NCBI GenBank assembly: GCA_021401465.1
Contig: JADDMT010000255.1
Span: 1-24,090 of the forward strand
Reading direction: 5' to 3'
Origin: Teratosphaeria epicoccoides
Taxonomy: Eukaryota; Ascomycota; Dothideomycetes; Mycosphaerellales; Teratosphaeriaceae
DNA length: 24,090 nucleotides
Positions 18,150 to 24,090 of this stretch are shown in pieces. Position numbers and translations under genes: made by a program. The stretch's first letter is position 1. The number at the start of each line of letters is the position of its first letter. Below the pieces are notes generated by a model, which saw only the letters and a list, made by a program, of their open reading frames with translations, searched no databases and was not told where the DNA came from.

Positions 18150-21100
18150 TTATAATCGTTTGCGTTTGTCTCTCCTCGATTAGTCCTGAGTAGAGCTGCT
18201 AGCGACGCCACGCTTGAGCGATAGCAGCCCTTCCTTGCTAGTAGCCGCAATATCGCGCTCCTTAGGTGTATTCAGGCAATGCAGCTTGTGTTTAGTTGCT
18301 ACCCTAGACTCTTGTTCCTCCTAGTCCGCATTGTATATGAAGTTATAGGTCTCAAAGTCGGCAGTGTTGTTAATGTACATGTCACATCGGCCGGAGGTGT
18401 CACATTCGTCCGTTAGTACAACGTAGATGCTATAGTAGATGCTAGTAAGCCCGTAGATGTAGCGACCTTGCAGAGTACCTTCCTGTAGGCTAGAACGCAT
18501 CGCTGTGATTACTGTCATGCTATGAACATCGTCTGCTCTTCCGGCCAGATCTTTCGGCTAGAACAGGTCTACGAACACACCTGTGTAGGTCGGACGTTTA
18601 TTATGTGCTAGTATTATGTAGTTGTAGCTGTCTACTATGACGCGCGATTTCTTGTCTTAGAAGGTTACGACATATAACAGGCGAGTAGGCAGCTAGCCCT
18701 CGAAAGCGACGACTAGGTCGATTTGTCCATTAACGCTAGCAGTCTCGTCCGCAACTAGCGGCACTTCATACTCCTAGACCTAGAGCTAGTCGTTACGGCG
18801 ATTGTCCTAGATTCCTTGCTAGTTCGGGGTACATCTAACGACGTCCGGCTTAGTTGCAGATAGATCGTCGGGATCCTTATAATGCATCTTCTAGCACTGT
18901 ACACTAGCATAGAAAGATACATCTAAATCGTCGACCTAATCCGGTCTTCCCTCGATCCTGTCAGGATCAAGACGCATTGTATTCGACGTCGATGTTGTAT
19001 TAGATGACGCCTAGCACTCTCTAACAAACACTGTAGTAGCATGACGGAAGTAAGGCCCTACCTCTAGCCCTATGTGTGCTACTACATTACTAACTGTCCT
19101 CTATATGTCTCTACCTAGTAACAATTAGCTAGATCTTAGCCTTCGCTAGCTAAGGAAGGCTTTGACATCCTTCTACTCTGTCGGTTAAGGCACTTCGCGC
19201 TCCCGAGCCTCTCGACGTTCGGCCTTAGTCTGCTGCCAGAACGTTAGGCTAGTATCAAAGAATGTAAGCATAGTAATCTTTCGCTAGAAGTGCTTTATAA
19301 TTTAGTCCTCCTATCCGTTCTTCTTGTTAGTCAATTTAAATAGCTTCTTGACGTATTCGACATGCTTGTGTTCGAAGTAGCTAGTGTCGAGGTCTAGCGC
19401 GTTGCTAAAGAGCCGTATCATGTCTACGTAGTGTGTAAAGGCATGAAACTTAGGAAAATTGAAGTACCCTTATAGTTTACACACATTGTCTACTGTCTTA
19501 GGCTCCTCCGCTCGCTCTGTCTACGCTTTCTTCTTTCTTAGCTCTCCTTTGCTTATGCGGTACTCCCTAAACTCTTCTTTATACTAGTTACATTAGAACA
19601 GGGTAAGGACCATAAACCGGAGCGTTTCGCTATCATGTGAAGGATATTACGCTAACTAAGAGAAGTCTACTATCGCCCGCAAGAACTAGATGGCGCTATG
19701 TGCCTTAGCCTCTTCTAATAGTAGCACGAAGACTAGGAGTAACTGTTGTAGCACACTCTTCTGCTCCTAGCCTGTCTATTAGCTTACTACGGACATCTGG
19801 CTAAACACCCGGAGGTTCCTAAATGCAGGCACTGCCGCGAAGCGACGGTCGATAATGATATCTATTTAATGATCTACAATAGTCTTGCCTTTGTTACTCT
19901 TTCTTGCTGCTTTATGCTAGCCCTCGGCTTATAGAAGTGCCGCTCTAGCTCGCTTCGAAGATAGAGGCAGTCGACTCTTAAGCAAATCTCGCGTCTAATC
20001 CATGACGTACATTAATACGCCCTTGAAGAGTTAGTAGAGCACGTCTACTATTAGCGTCTTGTAGATATTTAGGCTAGGGTGCCCGAATGCGAAGTTTAGT
20101 AGGTCGTACACGTGGCTGCCCTAGTCCTTCTTCGCCGCTCGCTAGAGCATGATTTGTATTTACGTGTCCTTATATATCCGCTATAGCGTAACCGCTTCGA
20201 GGTCTTCGCGTTTTTCTGGATCGATTATACATATCGTGTAGTAGCGGTTATTCTTCACGCCTGTAATCATTACCTGTTCTTAGTAGTCGCTCGCGTATAC
20301 TGCGATATTTAGGAAACATCGTCATATCTCGCCATCCGCACACAAGACGTCGAGGCCCTCGCCCGTAGCGAGCTTAGCAATAGGGTCGAACATTGTCTTC
20401 ATGCAGCGATGGTATAGCTCGTCCCTGATGCTTCCTTTCCTACCTTTGACTACTAGTAGCATCGCTAGGAGCACGCTGCCTAGTCGATAGTTAGAGTTAC
20501 AAACCGATCTAGGCAGGTTGCTAATTGTCAAGTATACCGGCTATGCGATTAGGTCACCTTGATGATTAGTAACCTGTGTCTTGTCACTAGCAAGAATTAG
20601 TGGCATAATTGTCGCTCCGTCTATTCTAAGCTCTTTCTATTTGTCCTACTACTAGTCTGCAGAGGCTATGTCCTAATAGATCCGCCTAGGCGGGTCATCT
20701 AGAGTCTCGAGGCGATAAGGTGCGTACACGAGATCATTCCTGAAACCCTTGTGCCCTATGAGAAAGCGCATAACGTCTTCGACTTTCTAGTGCCTTCGAG
20801 GCACTGTCTTAACACTAGAGGTCGACTGTAGAGATTCTAATTCGATGTTCGTAATACTCTAATTTGTAATGAATAGTAGTTAGCGGGCACTTACTTCTTA
20901 GATCTTGTCCTTAAGCTCTACGCCTAACCGAAAGCTAAGCAGTTCGTGGATCTTCTGCAGCCGGGGATTCTTGAATAACCGATCGATGGCGTTGCTCGAA
21001 ATGCCTTTGTATAAGAGCTAGTATGCGAATGCTACATCTACATTACTTTAGAAGAAGGCATAGCCCTATTCATTAAGTTCCTTATCTGTCTGTTCGTTAG

Positions 21101-21777
21101 ACCTAGTCAAGGTTATTACTAACTTAGTAGGATTGCGGCTCAACGTACACTTTGATTAGCCTGCCCGCCGTGAGACTACCTATGCCGAAAGGTGTCCGCT
21201 TGTATAGTTGCTCGTACCTAGCAGACAACAGCCTACTAGCGCGTATATGGATTGAAGCTAAGCTGTACTCGCTCGTGACGCTATGTAGCCTACCTGTTTA
21301 GCTGCTATTCGTGTCTCCATACCGTCTATCTAGAGATGTGGCGTCTCTTGTAAATGCTGCTAGGTCGTCGTAGAGACTAAGCGCATTAATGTTACTACTG
21401 TTATCGTCGATTGCCCTAGCTGTCGCTGCTATCTCTTTCTCTTGCATGTAAGCCTCATTGAACACAGGCTCGACGACTGTAACTAGTTCCTCGTTTGCAA
21501 CATACTACCTATCTACTCCCGTAGCATCGTCGACTAATGCCCCCTCCTCATAGGCGAGGACATCGTCTGCTAATTAAGTTTCGACTCTGTCGTTCGAGTC
21601 TAAGGAGATGTTCAAATCTGACGCGTATTTCTCGTCAGGTCTAAGATCCATAGTACTCTGATTAATGAAGTGCTAAAACTTCACCGCCATGCAGGTAGGA
21701 ACATGCCAGGCATGACTACTATGACCTTTTAATGCCTTGCCGCAGCCTGTGCAGTATAGTATGCGCTATAAAACCAT
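18150..21777 (-). pseudogene. Plavaka-type (CACTA superfamily) transposase, RIP-inactivated
   Basis: From ATG 21777-21775 the frame begins with a zinc-finger-like YCTGCGKALKGHSSHAxHVPTC segment (about residues 9-30), then an acidic stretch. Near 21190-21130 the phase shifts, by an intron or indel. The transposase core is well readable: NAIDRLFKNPRLQKI (about 21000), a region ending DGATIMPLILASDKTQVTNH (about 20640-20570), PVYLTISNLPR with W before it as TAG (about 20540), LYHRCMKTMFDPI (about 20420), and LDVLCADGEI..CFLNIAVYASDY (about 20350-20280). This order is typical of Plavaka transposases, which cut and paste CACTA-type elements. The C-terminal domain (KPDVVRCTPN to INNTADFETYNFIYNAD, about 18860-18320) is also present. 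It ends with basic SRRDKRKRL and TAA 18152-18150. Stops are mainly TAG. Confidence 0.7.
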
Positions 21778-22008
21778 CGTCGACGTAGTATGTTGCAAAG
21801 GCTACGGCGCTCATAGACGCGTTAATCACTATAAACACCTGACCCCTAGAAAGGTGCGCGTGCCGCGCGGGTAGCTGATTGCCGCTCGGACGGTTCATCC
21901 TGTTAGCTGGCTATACGTGGTTAGGGTTAGTGTTTAGGTTAATAGAAGAATCGAGTGTTATTAGAGTGTAGTAGTAAAGGAGGGCCTAGAGTAGACGAAA
22001 ATAGATGT

Positions 22009-22025
22009 GCTAGGAGTATACTAGC
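22009..22025. repeat. 17-bp palindromic motif, right copy 1
   Basis: GCTAGGAGTATACTAGC, one base different from the left copy at 13893, in the same orientation. Confidence 0.75.
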
Positions 22026-22207
22026 AGCAGTTATATTAGCTAACTCATTCTGTCGATCACAGGCAGTACGAGCGCTATTTTGGCCAGGAATCCCGAATTT
22101 CGAGTAGTTTCATATATAAATCTAAAGTATATAGTATTCATATGTATAGAGTCATACCCTCTATTACTAGTAGCTTAGATGTATAGCGTAGACGTAGTAG
22201 GAGTGCC

Positions 22208-22224
22208 GCTAGTATACTACTAGC
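22208..22224. repeat. 17-bp palindromic motif, right copy 2
   Basis: GCTAGTATACTACTAGC, exact reverse complement of the left copy at 13893. Confidence 0.8.
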
Positions 22225-22309
22225 AGTCGTTGTCTGTCGATTATAAGGGTTTAAAACATGTGGTAGCGATCTATAGGTCGGACCTTGACGTAGTAGTAGT
22301 AGACGTACC

Positions 22310-22326
22310 GCTAGTATACTACTAGC
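22310..22326. repeat. 17-bp palindromic motif, right copy 3
   Basis: Identical to the copy at 22208; both are preceded by a CCG and lie about 100 bp apart. Confidence 0.8.
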
Positions 22327-22544
22327 ATTTAGTAGTCGTCGAGTACATTCGAACGGACGAGATGATCGGTGTTATGCATATACTCTATCAGATGAGATGC
22401 TTGTGTAGTCGCTATCTGAAACGATACTACTTGCGCACGACTACTAGCATTACTCTATCACAAGATTATAGTCAAACCCTAGTCAATCTGTCATCTTATG
22501 CTAGCCTGCGTAGCCCGTACGATCCTATGCCTCTCTACTCGCCC

Positions 22545-23010
22545 TGATCATCGCGCATGGTATTAATGAAGTCGTTACTAGTCTGCTAACAGTTTATAGT
22601 CTACTCTCCGAATTAGCTCTATGGCGCAACCTAGTAAAATCTCATTGCCTCTGTTAATCGTGCTAACTGCATTAATCTAGTATGACTAACCCTGCTACAG
22701 GCTTGCCTAGTCAACTGCTGTTTTAAGTTATCATCTAGTATCATGATGGCGTCAGCAAGTGCAAGAGTTACGCTACTCTCAATTTTGTTCACAGTCGATA
22801 TAAGCAACTAAGGGTCGTCTTAGTAGCCTTTAACAATAGGATTAGTAGTCACGAAGTCCCCTATAATCATGGCCTTATCTTTTAACCTGTAATCTAGCCC
22901 GATAAACCTATCTATCTTGTTAAATCTGTCTAGGATGTGACTGTTCTCTACTACCTACTAGAGATACTAGTTAAAGTCAGTACATGTTAGGCAAGGAAAC
23001 GGTTGCCTTC
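22545..23010 (-). pseudogene. SNF2-like helicase, C-terminal fragment
   Basis: On the minus strand the frame reads KIDRFIGLDYRLKDKAMIIG (about 22925-22865), then a DDPxLLISTVNKIE segment and SSVTLALADAIMILDDNLKQ (about 22780-22720), then RQACSRVSHT (about 22690). This is the order of motifs V and VI in the C-terminal lobe of SNF2-family helicases (a LIST...SVTL.A..iil.D...QA..R pattern), although the final R-I-G-Q is not preserved. Stops at CAG-like positions interrupt it. I could not read the ATP-binding lobe further right with any confidence. It may be a cargo or subtelomeric gene family member, or belong to another mobile element. Confidence 0.5.
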
Positions 23011-23963
23011 TAGGCATAGGCTCGAGTATCCTGTTCCTATATGCGTGTCTTAAGTGCCATAATTATTAGGACCCTAGCGTCTAGATTATGCCTGCTATAG
23101 ATAGTGTCATAGCGGACTAGAAGATAGACAATATGGCGTCGCATATACGACAGCTACGGCTATAGCGATGAAGTGCAAAAAGCGCGGAAGGGTCCGCTAT
23201 ATCTTTTATCTGAAGTTAGCCAAGAGACTAACGAGTATAAACAACGCGTGTTTCAAGTAATCCTGACATCTGTAATTTAAACAGACACGATATAGGCATA
23301 GCCTAAACGATGAGTGTGCGTGTTTCCTCGACAAGAACCTCTAAGACCTAGCGCGGCATGATTCACAAACCTAAGGCACTATGATAGCAGAGCATAGGCA
23401 TGATTAAAGCAGGCCTTATACTTTGACATGACAATTACCTACACCTGTACGCTACGTTAGAAGAACAGATAGAGTAGCTTAGCCTACTTGGCCGAATTGC
23501 GCGGTCGATAGTAGCGAAGGAGCGCATGTTCTAGGAAACGAGCGCCTTCTTTAGTAGTAGCAGGGAATTGTAACTTAAATTCCTAGTAATAGTAGAGGCG
23601 TTATAGACACGAGCAGGGGAGGTTAGTTTTCGGCATCTACTATACAAGATATTGTCAAACTATTGGCGGCGGACAGTCTAGAAGTTAGCAATTACCCGGG
23701 GTTAAAACGAAGGTAGTATGGCTGTTATAGTTTAAACGCGGCTCGAAGGCCTTTAGAACAATACGTACAGGATATTCTCTCGCATGCAGAACGAATCTTA
23801 CTACTATATACGTAGGATCTACTACAGAGCAACTACATCTGTTAGGCTATGTCGTATAGGCGGACGTGCTATATAGCGCGGATGTTTCGTGGTACCTATA
23901 CTAGCTATCATTAAAGAATCAATGCTAACCGAGGCTAGTTCTACTAGCGGTATGTTAATAGCA
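23011..23963. other. Subtelomeric DNA, no gene resolved
   Basis: TAG/CTA-rich decayed sequence between the helicase fragment and the telomere. It may hold the N-terminal part of the helicase, but I see no motif I trust in any frame. Confidence 0.4.
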
Positions 23964-24090
23964 TAGGGTTAGGGTTAGGGTTAGGGTTAGGGTTAGGGTT
24001 AGGGTTAGGGTTAGGGTTAGGGTTAGGGTTAGGGTTAGGGTTAGGGTTAGGGTTAGGGTTAGGGTTAGGGTTAGGGTTAGGGTTAGGGTT
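23964..24090 (+). repeat. Telomere, (TTAGGG)n
   Basis: After a TAGGG remnant there are 20 perfect TTAGGG units (23969-24088) and a final TT. The G-rich strand runs 5' to 3' outward, so this is a right chromosome end. Filamentous ascomycetes commonly have this repeat; the run is uninterrupted, as in a true terminus. Confidence 0.97.

Larger units (their letters stand above)
13840..22330. mobile_element. Composite Plavaka/CACTA-type DNA transposon with two cargo genes (ends approximate)
   Basis: Three decayed genes (MYND protein, four-exon unknown, Plavaka-type transposase) lie between a left edge with one copy and a right edge with three copies of the palindrome GCTAGTANNNTACTAGC-like motif. 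The left edge also has many CTACTCG/CGAGTAG repeats (13859-14090). Repeats near both ends in direct and inverted orientation are the hallmark of CACTA transposons. I could not find terminal inverted repeats or a target duplication, so edges and unity of the element are inferred. All three genes show the same TAG-type decay. Confidence 0.5.
21778..22361. promoter_or_regulatory. Upstream region of the transposase gene with palindrome copies
   Basis: About 580 bp without a readable frame, holding three of the four 17-bp palindromes. It would contain the transposase promoter and the right subterminal region of the element. No terminal inverted repeat recognised. Confidence 0.4.

Noticed and set aside
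18065..18250. 61-codon minus-strand frame with charged residues
   Set aside because: It overlaps the convergent ends of two recognised genes in another phase and has no features of its own.
13840..22330. A RecQ telomere-linked helicase, expected near a fungal telomere
   Set aside because: I looked for DEAH and the RecQ motif VI in the long minus-strand frame and found Plavaka transposase motifs in their place.
13840..22400. Terminal inverted repeats beginning CCCTAAGTAG
   Set aside because: I searched by eye for the matching CTACTTAGGG near the right edge and did not find it, so the ends stay approximate.
22362..22547. 61-codon plus-strand frame
   Set aside because: It lies next to, and antisense to, the helicase fragment, with no recognisable content.

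Overview
The window is the right-hand end of a chromosome of a filamentous ascomycete (Pezizomycotina-like). It finishes in about 20 perfect TTAGGG repeats. The reading frames of its transposons are full of in-frame stops, mostly TAG, as expected of repeat-induced point mutation (RIP). The dead genes carry short introns (53-70 bp) with CTAAC-type branch sites. I cannot name the species. Only one gene looks intact; nearly everything else is dead, nested mobile DNA, so protein calls outside 6749-7897 come from reading through stop codons.

Left block (1-5828): nested Ty3/Gypsy elements. Element A (minus strand, 383-4069) keeps a 5' LTR, gag with a degenerate CCHC knuckle, a protease-like stretch, reverse transcriptase (YLDD box) and RNase H. 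It sits inside the integrase of a plus-strand chromovirus, element B, whose 3' end is 4070-5828. A second B LTR (1-382) has in turn cut A just after RNase H.

Middle block (5829-10490): an AT-rich RIP-like strip, then a normal-composition island (about 6131-8160) with one intact gene for a PD-(D/E)XK/Uma2-like protein. After it come C/T-rich tandem repeats, a decayed 243-codon frame on the plus strand, and the chromodomain end of a third Gypsy element, C, on the minus strand.

Element B again (10491-13835, minus strand): 3' LTR, chromodomain, integrase, RNase H and a truncated RT. Both B copies carry, between pol and the 3' LTR, an antisense 247-codon frame for a six-cysteine plus coiled-coil protein. 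The inverted B copies bracket the gene island.

Right block (about 13840-22330): apparently one composite DNA transposon with three decayed genes: a MYND-finger protein (minus), an unrecognised four-exon protein of about 527 residues (plus) and a Plavaka/CACTA-type transposase (minus). The first two are divergent around a tandem-repeat promoter; the last two converge. A 17-bp palindromic motif occurs once at the left edge and three times at the right edge, like CACTA subterminal repeats. Between this and the telomere lies an SNF2-like helicase C-terminal fragment (about 22545-23010) and then unassigned subtelomeric DNA.
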